Both the position numbers and the translations under genes were made by a program. DNA of 64,000 nt from Shimia_B sp038525525. Lineage in GTDB: Bacteria; Pseudomonadota; Alphaproteobacteria; Rhodobacterales; Rhodobacteraceae. The stretch covers positions 1 to 64,000 of the forward strand of contig JBCBHO010000005.1 of assembly GCA_038525525.1 (NCBI GenBank), read 5' to 3'. Every line of letters starts with the position of its first letter. Position 1 is the stretch's first letter. Positions 7,942 through 16,219 of this stretch are shown piece after piece. The notes beneath the pieces were generated by a model, which was given only the letters and a program-made list of their open reading frames with translations, made no database searches and was not told where the DNA came from.

Positions 7942-7956
7942 TTAATGCCCCGTTAA
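7942..7956. promoter_or_regulatory. Perfect CtrA-type box TTAA-N7-TTAA
   Basis: The sequence TTAA-TGCCCCG-TTAA lies 51 bp upstream of the TTG start of the PAS gene. It matches the alphaproteobacterial CtrA consensus at all eight fixed positions. TTAA tetramers are rare in this GC-rich window, and only one other perfect box was noticed (16216-16230). Confidence 0.6.
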
Positions 7957-8006
7957 TCACCTTCAATCAGAACGAATACAGAACGTATTTTGCGTAAGGT
8001 GCCGCC

Positions 8007-8645
8007 TTGGTCCGTTTCTCCGAGCTCGATCCTCTGATCGATGTCCTCCCCCTGCCCGTCTTTCTCGTGGAAGTTTGCCGCGATGATGCGTTTCGCGTCT
8101 TGAGGCTCAATCGCGCTCACTGCCGTGTCACAGGCCTCGAGGAGAGTGCGTCCCGGCACAAAACGGTCGCAGAGCTGCTCGGTAATCCCGCGGCGGCGCG
8201 CGCGGTCGATGGGCGTTATGCAGCCTGCGTCGATGCCAAGGAGGACATGGAGTACGAAGAAGAGTTGGTTTTTGGCGACCGTCGCATCGCCTTCAACACC
8301 CGGCTCAGCTTCAATCGGGATCCGGAGACCGGCCGTGATGTCATTTTGGGCGTCGCCAATCCGATCCGGTCGACGCGAAGCGATCTCGCGGCCAGCGACC
8401 TGCTGCACGACCTCTCGATCCTGCGGATGAATCTCGCGAAACTCGGCACAGCCCTTTCATCACTCAGCGACGCGCCGACGCCCGGGTCGGTACAGCTGTC
8501 GGCCCTCCGGACAGTGGCGCGCATGACCCAGCAGTCTGCCGATGATCTTTCTGCGAAGTTCTCACGAAACGACGTGCGGGAGATGCCGGACCAGATGCCG
8601 GGCACCATCCAGTCTCTGCACCGATGCCTCGCGGAAATCGCCTAG
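8007..8645 (+). CDS. PAS-domain protein with a histidine-box-like C-terminal helix
   Basis: The 212-residue protein starts at TTG 8007, preceded by TAAGGTG. An in-frame TAA stands 9 nt upstream, so no earlier start is possible. Residues about 1-120 look like a PAS fold (LDPLIDVLPLPVFLVEV, RVLRLNRAHCRVTGL, RDVILGVANPIRS). The C-terminal half is helical, with SDLLHDLSILRMNLAKLG around H134, which resembles the H-box helix of histidine kinases. No ATPase domain follows. It could be a sensor or adaptor feeding a phosphorelay, or a degenerate kinase relic. It is convergent with glpK, and both TAG stops share the palindrome CTAG at 8642-8645. No gene name can be given. Confidence 0.65.
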   Translation: MVRFSELDPLIDVLPLPVFLVEVCRDDAFRVLRLNRAHCRVTGLEESASRHKTVAELLGNPAAARAVDGRYAACVDAKEDMEYEEELVFGDRRIAFNTRLSFNRDPETGRDVILGVANPIRSTRSDLAASDLLHDLSILRMNLAKLGTALSSLSDAPTPGSVQLSALRTVARMTQQSADDLSAKFSRNDVREMPDQMPGTIQSLHRCLAEIA

Positions 8646-10141
8646 CTGCGGCTCAACGTACGGGAAATCGCATCCTTCCAGCCCTCGTAGCGGGCTGAGC
8701 GGTCGGACTCGTCCATGGCGGGCGCGAACCGCCGATCCAAGGCCCACGCCGCGGCAAAATCCTCTTGCCCGGGGTAGAGCCCCGCCCGCTGCCCAGCGAG
8801 CCAAGCAGCGCCGAGCGCCGTCGTCTCGAGAACCTTTGGCCTGTCCACCTCGGCGCCCAGGATGTCGGAGAGAAACTGCATCGTCCAATCGGATGCGCTC
8901 ATGCCACCGTCGACACGGAGAACCGCATCCCCGTTCATGGCCGCGTGCGCGCCCATGTCCGCGCGCATCGCCTCCCAGAGGTCCCTTGTCTGGTAGCCCA
9001 CGCTCTCGAGCGCCGCCTTTGCGAATTCGGCCGGGCCACTCCCCCGCGTGAGACCGTAGATCGCGCCCCGGCAATCGGCGTCCCAATAGGGTGCGCCAAG
9101 GCCGGTGAAGGCGGGCACAAGGTAGACATCCTGCCCCGGATCCGCCTTTTCGGCGAGCGGCTGTGTCTCCTTGGCCTCGCGGATGATCTGAAGGCCGTCG
9201 CGCAACCATTGGACCACCGCACCGGCGATGAAAATCGAGCCCTCGAGGGCGTAGGTCGTCTTGCCGTCAAGCCGGTAAGCGATTGTCCCGAGCAGACGGT
9301 TCTTGCTCTCAACGAGCGTTTCGCCGGTGTTGAGGAGTGCAAAACAACCGGTGCCGTAGGTAGATTTCAGCATTCCGGGCTCAAAGCACGCCTGCCCCAG
9401 CGTCGCGGCCTGCTGGTCACCGGCCACACCGTAGATGGGTATCTCGGAGCCAAAGAGATCTGCCCGCGCCGTGCCGAAATCCGCGTCGCAATCGAGGACT
9501 TCGGGAAGCATCGACATGGGGATGCCGAAGCGCTCGCAGATGGTCGTGGACCACCGCCCTTTGCGAATGTCGTAGAGCATGGTGCGGGCCGCGTTGGTGG
9601 CGTCCGTCACATGCCGGGCCCCGTCGGTGAGCTTCCAGATCAGGAAGCTGTCGATCGTCCCGAAGGCAAGCTTGCCGTCCGCCGCAGCCTCTTTCGCGCC
9701 ATCGACCGTTTCGAGAATATGGCGCACCTTCGTGCCGCTGAAATAGGGGTCTGCAAGAAGGCCCGTCTTTGCGGTGATCGTGGCTTCAAAGCCCTCCTCG
9801 CGCAATTCGCGGCAAAACGGCTCTGTCCGTCGATCCTGCCACACGATGGCGTTGTGCACGGGCTTCCCTGTCTCCCGATCCCAGACGACCACGGTTTCGC
9901 GCTGGTTGGTGATCCCGATGGCGGCCATGTCAGCCGCTTTCAGATCCGCCCGCTCGAGGACGGCACGCGTGGTGGCGACCACGGTGCCCCAGATGTCCGC
10001 CGGGTCATGCTCGACCCAGCCCGACTGCGGATAGTGCTGGGGGAATTCCTCCTGCGCCGTGGCGATCGGCGCCATGTCCTTGTCGAAGATGATCGCCCGG
10101 CTCGACGTGGTGCCTTGGTCGATGGCGAGAATGTAGCTCAT
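8642..10141 (-). CDS. glpK: Glycerol kinase
   Basis: The 499-residue FGGY kinase starts MSYILAIDQGTTSSRAIIFD. It contains ITNQRETVVVWDRETGKPVHNAIVWQDRR, GVAGDQQAATLGQACFEPGMLKSTYGTGCF and DGGMSASDWTMQFLSDILG. It phosphorylates glycerol to sn-glycerol 3-phosphate. I place the start at 10141 because that ATG overlaps the glpD stop (ATGA); an upstream in-frame start would lie inside glpD. The pair glpD-glpK is a translationally coupled operon. No glycerol transporter or GlpR gene is in the window. Confidence 0.97.
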   Translation of the reverse strand: MSYILAIDQGTTSSRAIIFDKDMAPIATAQEEFPQHYPQSGWVEHDPADIWGTVVATTRAVLERADLKAADMAAIGITNQRETVVVWDRETGKPVHNAIVWQDRRTEPFCRELREEGFEATITAKTGLLADPYFSGTKVRHILETVDGAKEAAADGKLAFGTIDSFLIWKLTDGARHVTDATNAARTMLYDIRKGRWSTTICERFGIPMSMLPEVLDCDADFGTARADLFGSEIPIYGVAGDQQAATLGQACFEPGMLKSTYGTGCFALLNTGETLVESKNRLLGTIAYRLDGKTTYALEGSIFIAGAVVQWLRDGLQIIREAKETQPLAEKADPGQDVYLVPAFTGLGAPYWDADCRGAIYGLTRGSGPAEFAKAALESVGYQTRDLWEAMRADMGAHAAMNGDAVLRVDGGMSASDWTMQFLSDILGAEVDRPKVLETTALGAAWLAGQRAGLYPGQEDFAAAWALDRRFAPAMDESDRSARYEGWKDAISRTLSRS

Positions 10142-11706
10142 GCGGCCTCCGCTTGCTTGAGCGCGCGCGTCACCCACTCGTCAAGCGTCTTGATCTCTTC
10201 TTCACTCAGCCGAAGCCCGAGCTTCGAGCGGCGCCAGATGGCATCCTCGGCGGTGGTGACGTATTCGTTGGCGATGAGCCATTCCATCTCGCGGGCGGTG
10301 AGCGTCGCGCCGAAGGACTGGCCCAGGTCCTCTTCCTGTTTGGCGTCGCCGATGACCTCCCAGGCATCCGTCCCGTAGGCGCGGATCAAGCGCTTGGCCC
10401 AACGGTCGCTGAGGAAAGGATAGTCGGACTTCAGCGCCGCAATCTTGGCCTCTACCTCGGACACCTTGAAATCCCCGCCTGGCATGGGGACGCCCGCCGT
10501 CCACGCGGGGCCCGGGATCTTTATCGCCTCCTCGAGCTTCTCGATCGCGTGCTCGGCGAGCTTGCGGTAGGTCGTGATCTTGCCGCCGAAGATATTGAGA
10601 ATGGGCGCCCCGCCCTCGGTGTTGAGGCGCAGAACGTAGTCCCGGGTCGCCGCCGACGCGGACGACGCGCCATCGTCATAGAGCGGGCGCACACCGGAAT
10701 AGGACCAGACGACATCCTCGGCGGTCACGGGCTTCTTGAAGTACTTCGTCGCGAAGGCGAGCAGGTAATCTCGCTCCTGCTCCGATATCTCGGGCTTGAG
10801 AGCGGGATCGGAGTGATCGGCATCGGTGGTGCCGATCAGCGTGTAATCCGTCTCGTAGGGGATGGCGAAAATGATGCGCCCGTCTTCGCCCTGGAAGAAA
10901 TAGCACTTGTCGTGATCGTAGAGCCGCTTCGTGACGATGTGGGAGCCGCGCACGAGACGGACGCCCTCGAGCGTGTTCTGACGCACCTTCGCGCGGATCA
11001 CGTCCTGGACCCAGGGCCCGGCCGCGTTCACGAGCGTACCGGCCGTGATCTGGCGCGTGCCGTTCTTGTCTTCGAGCGTCACGGTCCAGTGGTCGGCGCC
11101 GCGTTCGGCGCTGATGACCTTCGTGCGCGGCATGATCGTTGCCCCGCGGGCCTCGGCATCGCGCGCGTTGAGAATGACGAGCCGGCTGTCTTCCACCCAG
11201 CAATCGGAATACTCGTAGGCTTTCTCAAATCGCTCCTGCAGAGGCGCGCCCTCGGGCGACCCGTGGAGCTTGACCGTGGAGGTGGCGGGCAGGATCTTCC
11301 GACCGCCGAGATTGTCGTAGAGAAAAAGCCCGAGCCGGATCAGCCACGCCGGGCGCCGCCCCTTCATCCACGGCATGACCGTGGAGAGGAGCTTCGAGGT
11401 CGGCGTGGTCGATTCAAAGCGCATATCCTTGTGGTAAGGCAGCACGAAGCGCATGGGCCACGAGATGTGGGGCATGGCGCTCAACAGACGCTCGCGTTCG
11501 ATGAGGCTCTCGCGCACCAGCCGGAACTCGAAATACTCGAGATACCGCAGCCCGCCGTGAAAGAGTTTCGTGGAGGACGACGAGGTCGCCCAGCCGAGGT
11601 CGTTCATTTCAGCCAGCGCAACGTTCATGCCGCGCCCTGCCGCGTCTCGCGCGATGCCGCAGCCATTCACGCCGCCGCCGATGATAAAGAGCTCGTAGTC
11701 TGCCAT
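10138..11706 (-). CDS. glpD: Aerobic glycerol-3-phosphate dehydrogenase (FAD)
   Basis: The 522-residue protein has the N-terminal FAD motif LFIIGGGVNGCGIARDAAGRG. It also has the GlpD core SSSSTKLFHGGLRYLEYFEFRLVRESL, the mid-region GTLVNAAGPWVQDV and the C-terminal FGGKITTYRKLAEHA. It oxidises glycerol 3-phosphate to dihydroxyacetone phosphate and passes electrons to quinone at the inner membrane. The ATG at 11706 is preceded by a GGGGGGA stretch. Its length is normal. Confidence 0.97.
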   Translation of the reverse strand: MADYELFIIGGGVNGCGIARDAAGRGMNVALAEMNDLGWATSSSSTKLFHGGLRYLEYFEFRLVRESLIERERLLSAMPHISWPMRFVLPYHKDMRFESTTPTSKLLSTVMPWMKGRRPAWLIRLGLFLYDNLGGRKILPATSTVKLHGSPEGAPLQERFEKAYEYSDCWVEDSRLVILNARDAEARGATIMPRTKVISAERGADHWTVTLEDKNGTRQITAGTLVNAAGPWVQDVIRAKVRQNTLEGVRLVRGSHIVTKRLYDHDKCYFFQGEDGRIIFAIPYETDYTLIGTTDADHSDPALKPEISEQERDYLLAFATKYFKKPVTAEDVVWSYSGVRPLYDDGASSASAATRDYVLRLNTEGGAPILNIFGGKITTYRKLAEHAIEKLEEAIKIPGPAWTAGVPMPGGDFKVSEVEAKIAALKSDYPFLSDRWAKRLIRAYGTDAWEVIGDAKQEEDLGQSFGATLTAREMEWLIANEYVTTAEDAIWRRSKLGLRLSEEEIKTLDEWVTRALKQAEAA

Positions 11707-11755
11707 GGGTCATCCCCCCTGCAGGTGTGTCCGTTCAGTAAACTATTTGCGCTTA

Positions 11756-11773
11756 GTCATGGTTTCCCATGAC
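11756..11773. promoter_or_regulatory. Inverted repeat upstream of glpD
   Basis: GTCATGG-TTTC-CCATGAC has perfect 7-bp arms. It lies 50 bp upstream of the glpD ATG and 30 bp downstream of the rlmE stop, with no T-tract on the minus strand. It could be an operator for the glp genes or a weak terminator for rlmE. It does not look like the E. coli GlpR consensus. Confidence 0.35.
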
Positions 11774-11802
11774 AGCGGCGGGTTTGCAAATCAGGCGCGA
11801 TT

Positions 11803-12504
11803 TCAACCGCGGAAGCCCGTCGCGACGACAAATTTCTCGCTGGAATCGGAGCGCGAGGCCGGTGGCTTCACATTCGCGACCTTGGAAAACTTTTGCTTGA
11901 GATGGGCCTGGAGCCCGCCCTCTGCGCCGCCGGCAAGGACCTTGGCGACAAACGTCCCCTGCGGCGCCAAGACGTCGAAGGCGAGCTCCGCAGCAGCCTC
12001 GCAGAGTGCCATGATGCGCAGATGGTCCGTCTGCTTGTGGCCCGAGGAGGCCGCGGCCATGTCTGACATGACGACATCCGCCTCGCCGCCCAGCCAGTCC
12101 TTGACCTTGTCGTCAGCCCCTTCATCGAGGAAATCCAGCACGTGAAGCTCGGCCCCCGCGATGGGCTCCACCTCCTGCAAATCCACGCCGAGCACCGTCC
12201 CACGCGGTTTTCCGGCCATGTCTCCCAAGGCGTTCACGCGCGCGACGGCCACCTGGCTCCACCCACCGGGCGCACAACCGAGATCGACCACACGCGCACC
12301 CGGCACGAGAAATCGGTGCTTGTCGTCAAGTTCGAGGATCTTGAAGGCGGCACGCCCACGATATCCCTCTGCCCGCGCCCGTTTGACGTAAGGGTCGTTG
12401 AGCTGCCGTTCGAGCCAGCGCGTGGAAGAGAGCCGTCGGCCCCGCGCGGTCTTGACCTTGACCTTAAGGTCGCGCTTGCCCCGGCCGCTGTCATTCTTTG
12501 CCAT
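11803..12504 (-). CDS. rlmE: 23S rRNA (uridine-2552 2'-O) methyltransferase RlmE (FtsJ/RrmJ)
   Basis: The 233-residue protein has the RlmE layout. A basic N-terminus is followed by SSTRWLERQLNDPYVKRARAEGYRGRAAFKILELDDKH, the SAM motif VVDLGCAPGGWSQVA, DVVMSDMAAASSGHKQTDHLRIM and GTFVAKVLAGGAE. Residues matching the catalytic K-D-K-E set are present. It 2'-O-methylates U2552 in the ribosomal A loop. It lies 150 bp downstream of ppx, possibly in the same transcript although a hairpin intervenes. Confidence 0.95.
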   Translation of the reverse strand: MAKNDSGRGKRDLKVKVKTARGRRLSSTRWLERQLNDPYVKRARAEGYRGRAAFKILELDDKHRFLVPGARVVDLGCAPGGWSQVAVARVNALGDMAGKPRGTVLGVDLQEVEPIAGAELHVLDFLDEGADDKVKDWLGGEADVVMSDMAAASSGHKQTDHLRIMALCEAAAELAFDVLAPQGTFVAKVLAGGAEGGLQAHLKQKFSKVANVKPPASRSDSSEKFVVATGFRG

Positions 12505-12625
12505 TTGCCTAAATTGCCTCGCATCTCCTGGCGGCCGTTAGCCCGGCCTTAAGCCCGCGCTCTCCATACCGCGTCCGGTGTAAATGGTGAACGGGTCCCG
12601 CTCCGGCGGGAGAGCCGGGGTAAGG

Positions 12626-12649
12626 CGCCGGTGTCCTCGGGCACCGGCG
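12626..12649. terminator. Hairpin just after ppx (possible terminator)
   Basis: CGCCGGTG (12626-12633) pairs with CACCGGCG (12642-12649) around an 8-nt loop, five bases after the ppx stop on the minus strand. No U-run follows, so termination efficiency is uncertain. Confidence 0.45.
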
Positions 12650-12654
12650 TTGCC

Positions 12655-13752
12655 TCAGCTGAAGCGCAGCACGCCATCCTCGCTCATCTGCGCGTAGAGC
12701 AGCCCCTCGCGCAATCCCCGATCCGCCACCGACAGCCGGTCCGTCGGCCAGACACGGAGCACCGCCTGCAGGATCGCCGCGCCGGACATGATGAGCGCAT
12801 GCCGATCCCGCCCGATCCGGGGATCCGTCCGCCGGCCTTCGGGGCCGAGGGACAGGTAATCGCGGATCACCGCGTCGATCTCGTCAGAGGTCATGGTGAG
12901 GCCATCCACCTTGGTGCGGTCGTATCTCTTGAGGCCGAGATGGCTTGCGGCCACCGTCGTCACCGTGCCGCTCGTGCCCACGACCTGGAAGCCTTCCCGC
13001 GCATTCTCGGCATTGTAGGGTGTGAACTCCGCGAGGTTCTCCTCGAAGAACCAGCTCATGAGCGCGAAGCGCGCCGCATCATCGCTCACATCATCGAACT
13101 GGTCGCGCAGCGTGGCCACGCCGAGCGGCACCGAGATCCAGTCAACGACCTTGGCGCCTTCATGGGGGCCTTCGAAGCCGGTATGGAGGCCCATGATCGC
13201 CTTCTTGCGTCGCTGGGGCGGGACGTCTGAGAGATCGATCCAGACGAGCTCTGTCGAGCCGCCGCCGATATCGACGACGAGCAGCTGCTCGGCCTGCCTC
13301 GAGACCAGCGGCGCGCAGGAGATGACCGCGTAGCGTGCCTCGTCCTTGGGTGCGATGATCTCGAGCGCGAGCCCGGTCTCACGCCGCACATACCGGACGA
13401 AATCGCGCGCATTGCGCGCCCGGCGGCAGGCCTCGGTCGCGACGAGCCGCATGCGCGAAACACTGTGCTGCTTGAGCTTGTGCTTGCAGATGCGCATCGC
13501 CTGCACGGTCTTCGACATCGAGGCCCGAGACAGCTTTCCCGAGGTCTCCAACCCGAGCCCGAGCTGCACGGGCTTCGAGAAGCTGTCCACGACCTCAAAA
13601 CCATTGCCCGAAGGCCGGGCAATGAGCATGCGACACGAATTCGTCCCCAAATCGAGCGCCGCGTAGAGCGGGCTCTGGGGCGTTGGGGGCGATGCCGACG
13701 GTTCGACCGTTTCCGGGAGCGCGCTCGCATCGCCCGAGCGCTGTGGCGCCAT
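12655..13752 (-). CDS. Ppx/GppA family exopolyphosphatase / pppGpp phosphohydrolase
   Basis: The 365-residue protein has the ASKHA fold signatures AALDLGTNSCRMLIARP (phosphate 1), FVRYVRRETGLALEIIAPKDEARYA and LVVDIGGGSTELVWIDL (phosphate 2), and later VVGTSGTVTTVAASHLGL. It is a short one-domain Ppx/GppA type lacking the C-terminal HD-like half of E. coli Ppx, as is usual in alphaproteobacteria. The substrate may be polyphosphate or pppGpp; sequence alone does not decide. The start ATG at 13752 follows AAAGGCG. Confidence 0.92.
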   Translation of the reverse strand: MAPQRSGDASALPETVEPSASPPTPQSPLYAALDLGTNSCRMLIARPSGNGFEVVDSFSKPVQLGLGLETSGKLSRASMSKTVQAMRICKHKLKQHSVSRMRLVATEACRRARNARDFVRYVRRETGLALEIIAPKDEARYAVISCAPLVSRQAEQLLVVDIGGGSTELVWIDLSDVPPQRRKKAIMGLHTGFEGPHEGAKVVDWISVPLGVATLRDQFDDVSDDAARFALMSWFFEENLAEFTPYNAENAREGFQVVGTSGTVTTVAASHLGLKRYDRTKVDGLTMTSDEIDAVIRDYLSLGPEGRRTDPRIGRDRHALIMSGAAILQAVLRVWPTDRLSVADRGLREGLLYAQMSEDGVLRFS

Positions 13753-13920
13753 CGTCTGCGCCTTTCATAACGAGTTGAGATGAAAGCTAGTGACGAATGC
13801 GTGATGACGCAACAGGTAGGGTGGCGTGGGCCGTCGCGGGTGACGGTCGTTTTGTCGAAAATGAGCCATGCCGATCCGCGCGGCGTCGGTATTGAAGGAG
13901 CAACGAAGGGGAGAGCAGAG

Positions 13921-14217
13921 ATGCCCGACGTCACGGTCGTCTATTGGCGTGATATTCCGGCGCAAGTGATCGTCGGCAAGGGCCGTCGCGGCGCCAAAAA
14001 GCAGCTGCCTGAGCGGTTCGAGCAGGCCATCGACGCGGCTGCCATGCGCCTTGGGGCATCGGACACGGATGCTTATCTCGCAGAGTGGCGGAAGGCTGCG
14101 CCCTACCCCGTCGACGGCGATCCGTCCGAGGTGGCCGAGGCGGAGGCGGCGCGGCTCGACGCGGAATACGACAAGGCACGGCTCGTGGCGCTCGTGCAGA
14201 ACCGAGGCAAGGCCTGA
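13921..14217 (+). CDS. Small 'virulence factor' family protein of a C1/corrinoid gene set
   Basis: The 98-residue protein begins MPDVTVVYWRDIPAQVIVGKGRRGAKK and continues LPERFEQAIDAAAMRLGASDTDAYLAEWRK. I recognise the family annotated as virulence factor (short, no known activity) that commonly precedes folate/corrinoid methyl-transfer genes in Rhodobacterales. The ATG at 13921 has a GGGAGAG site 5 nt upstream. An earlier in-frame ATG at 13780 lacks one. The gap to the next gene is 9 bp, so a shared operon is likely. Confidence 0.8.
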   Translation: MPDVTVVYWRDIPAQVIVGKGRRGAKKQLPERFEQAIDAAAMRLGASDTDAYLAEWRKAAPYPVDGDPSEVAEAEAARLDAEYDKARLVALVQNRGKA

Positions 14218-14226
14218 GAGGGAACC

Positions 14227-15144
14227 ATGGGACTTCTGAATTTCGCCCGCAGCGAACAGCCGGCGGCCTCAAACCCGGAAATGGAGACCTTCCTCGAAGG
14301 CTTCTCCATCGAGGTGATGCCCCGCACGGCCGAAAAGATCGATAGCTTCCGGGAGCTCCTCCCCGAGGGCACCCGGGTCTACGTTGCCCATATCGAGGGC
14401 ACGCCCATCGAGGACATGGTCGCGACAGCCAAACGACTGGCCTACGAGGGCTATCCGGTGATGCCGCATTTTCCGGCGCGGATCATCAAGGACGAGGCGA
14501 CGCTGCGTGACTGGATCGCGCGCTACCAGGGCGAGGCAAATGTCCATCAAGCCCTCCTCCTTGCGGGCGGCGTGACCACGCCCCACGGCGATTACGACAG
14601 CTCCATGCAGCTCCTCGAAAGCGGCGCATTCGGCGATGCCGGCTTCAAACGGCTGCACGTGGCCGGGCATCCAGAAGGCAATCGCGACATCGACCCCAGC
14701 GGGGGCTCCGCCAATGTCGACGCCGCCCTGCGCTGGAAGCAGGCATTCTCGGACACGAACGATGCGGAAATGGCCATCGCCACCCAGTTCTGCTTCGAAG
14801 CCGAACCGGTAATTGAATGGGCGGATGCGCTCAAGGCCGCAGGCATCACGATCCCGATCCACATCGGTGTGGCCGGGCCCGCGAAGCTGCAAACCCTGAT
14901 CAAGTTTTCCATCGCGTGCGGCGTCGGGGCCTCGCTCCGGGTGCTGCAGCGGCGGGCAAAGGACGTGACGAAGCTGCTCCTGCCCTTCGAGCCCACGGAG
15001 TTCATCGCCGAGCTGGCCGCGCACAAAGCCGCACACCCCGACTTCAACATCGAAGCCGTTCACTTCTTTCCTCTCGGCGGCATCAAGACGAGCGCCACCT
15101 GGACACAAACCCACGGCGGCGCCGCAGGCCGACCCGCCGCATAA
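14227..15144 (+). CDS. Methylenetetrahydrofolate reductase family protein
   Basis: The 305-residue TIM-barrel protein has the MetF-type segments FSIEVMPRTAEKIDSFRELLPEGTRVYVAHI, VMPHFPARII, LLLAGGVTTPHGDYDSSMQLLESG, HVAGHPEGNRDID and IATQFCFEAEPVIEW. It is not the canonical biosynthetic MetF but the version paired with methyltetrahydrofolate-corrinoid methyltransferase. It would interconvert 5,10-methylene- and 5-methyl-tetrahydrofolate during methyl-group breakdown. A GAGAGGGAACC ribosome site precedes ATG 14227. The next gene begins 10 bp downstream. Confidence 0.9.
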   Translation: MGLLNFARSEQPAASNPEMETFLEGFSIEVMPRTAEKIDSFRELLPEGTRVYVAHIEGTPIEDMVATAKRLAYEGYPVMPHFPARIIKDEATLRDWIARYQGEANVHQALLLAGGVTTPHGDYDSSMQLLESGAFGDAGFKRLHVAGHPEGNRDIDPSGGSANVDAALRWKQAFSDTNDAEMAIATQFCFEAEPVIEWADALKAAGITIPIHIGVAGPAKLQTLIKFSIACGVGASLRVLQRRAKDVTKLLLPFEPTEFIAELAAHKAAHPDFNIEAVHFFPLGGIKTSATWTQTHGGAAGRPAA

Positions 15145-15154
15145 AGGACCCTGA

Positions 15155-16219
15155 ATGACCCGGACCGTTATCGAGTCGAAATCGAAGACCGCAATCATCG
15201 GCTTCGACCAGCCCTTCTGCGTCATCGGCGAGCGCATCAATCCCACGGGCCGCAAGATCCTCAACGAGGAGCTGGAGCGTGGTGACTTCTCCCGCGTGGA
15301 GGCGGATGCCTTGGCGCAGGTCGCCGCGGGCGCCAGCGTCCTCGACATCAACTCGGGCGCGGTCTTCTCCAACAAGATGGCCGAGGACCCGCGCTACGCC
15401 GACAACAACTTCGTCGAGCCCGGGCTCATGAAGGCGCTGGTCGAGCATGTGCAAGCCGTCACCGATTGCCCGCTCTGCATCGACAGCTCGGTGCCCGGCG
15501 CGCTGGAGAACGGCCTCGCCGCGGCGGAGGGCCGTCCTCTCCTGAACTCCGTGACCGGCGAGGAAGAGCGCCTCGAGGCGATCCTGCCGCTCGTCAAGAA
15601 GTACAACGTGCCCGTGGTGGCGATCTCGAATGATGACACCGGTATCAGCGAGGACCCGGACGTCCGCTTCGCCGTGGCCAAGAAGATCGTGGAGCGCGCC
15701 GCCGATTTCGGCATTCCGGCCCACGATATCGTGGTGGATCCGCTCGTGATGCCCATCGGCGCCATGGGCACGGCCGGTCTTCAGGTGTTCACGCTCGTCC
15801 GCCGCCTGCGCAAGGAGCTCGGCGTGAACACGACCTGCGGCGCCTCCAACATCTCCTTCGGGCTGCCCAACCGCCACGGGATCAACAACGCCTTCCTCCC
15901 CATGGCGATGACGGCAGGCATGACGAGCGCCATCATGAACCCGGTCGCCCTGCCCGTGGGTGCCAAACGTCTCGAAGAAAAGAAGGCTGAAGTGGCCGCT
16001 GCGGGGATCACCCTGCCCGACGGCTTGGACGACGAGGCCTTCTGCTCACTTTTTGGATTAGGCTCGACGAAGCCGCGCCCCGGCAAGGAGATGGAAGCGA
16101 TCCGCGCCGCGAACTTCCTGACGAACAATGACGAGGGCGGCGCTGCTTGGATCCGGTTTAACAAGCCTCCCGGCGCGGCCGCGGGAGGGCGTGGGGGTCG
16201 GAGACGTCGCCGGGGTTAA
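15155..16219 (+). CDS. Methyltetrahydrofolate:corrinoid methyltransferase (pterin-binding)
   Basis: The 354-residue protein has a pterin-binding TIM barrel: FCVIGERINPTGRK, ALAQVAAGASVLDINSGAVF, CIDSSVPGALE, LLNSVTGEEERL and TTCGASNISFGLPNRHGINNAFL. It should move a methyl group between a corrinoid protein and tetrahydrofolate. The C-terminus ends in a glycine/arginine-rich tail of about 15 residues (residues 340-354, with a run of five arginines), whose role is unknown. No corrinoid protein or substrate methyltransferase gene is nearby, so partners must lie elsewhere. The stop codon overlaps a CtrA-type box. Confidence 0.9.
   Translation: MTRTVIESKSKTAIIGFDQPFCVIGERINPTGRKILNEELERGDFSRVEADALAQVAAGASVLDINSGAVFSNKMAEDPRYADNNFVEPGLMKALVEHVQAVTDCPLCIDSSVPGALENGLAAAEGRPLLNSVTGEEERLEAILPLVKKYNVPVVAISNDDTGISEDPDVRFAVAKKIVERAADFGIPAHDIVVDPLVMPIGAMGTAGLQVFTLVRRLRKELGVNTTCGASNISFGLPNRHGINNAFLPMAMTAGMTSAIMNPVALPVGAKRLEEKKAEVAAAGITLPDGLDDEAFCSLFGLGSTKPRPGKEMEAIRAANFLTNNDEGGAAWIRFNKPPGAAAGGRGGRRRRRG

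Larger units (their letters stand above)
7148..8006. other. About 0.86 kb without a convincing gene
   Basis: Short open frames exist on both strands around 7239-7659. None shows a recognisable domain, a good ribosome binding site or the codon bias of the neighbours. Base composition falls to AT-rich between about 7640 and 7960. The stretch holds an inverted repeat (7640-7684), a tRNA-Ser-3'-end-like string (about 7700-7724) and a CtrA box (7942-7956). It may be the decayed end of an old insertion plus the promoter of the PAS gene. Confidence 0.5.

Noticed and set aside
10142..10177. Longer glpK reading
   Set aside because: The extra 12 codons lie within glpD. The ATG at 10141 overlaps the glpD stop and opens directly on the conserved ASKHA motif.
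12538..12552. TTAG-N7-TTAA, one mismatch from a CtrA box, upstream of rlmE
   Set aside because: rlmE is a housekeeping rRNA methyltransferase and the half-site lies on GC-rich background. Kept out of the CtrA set as probable coincidence.
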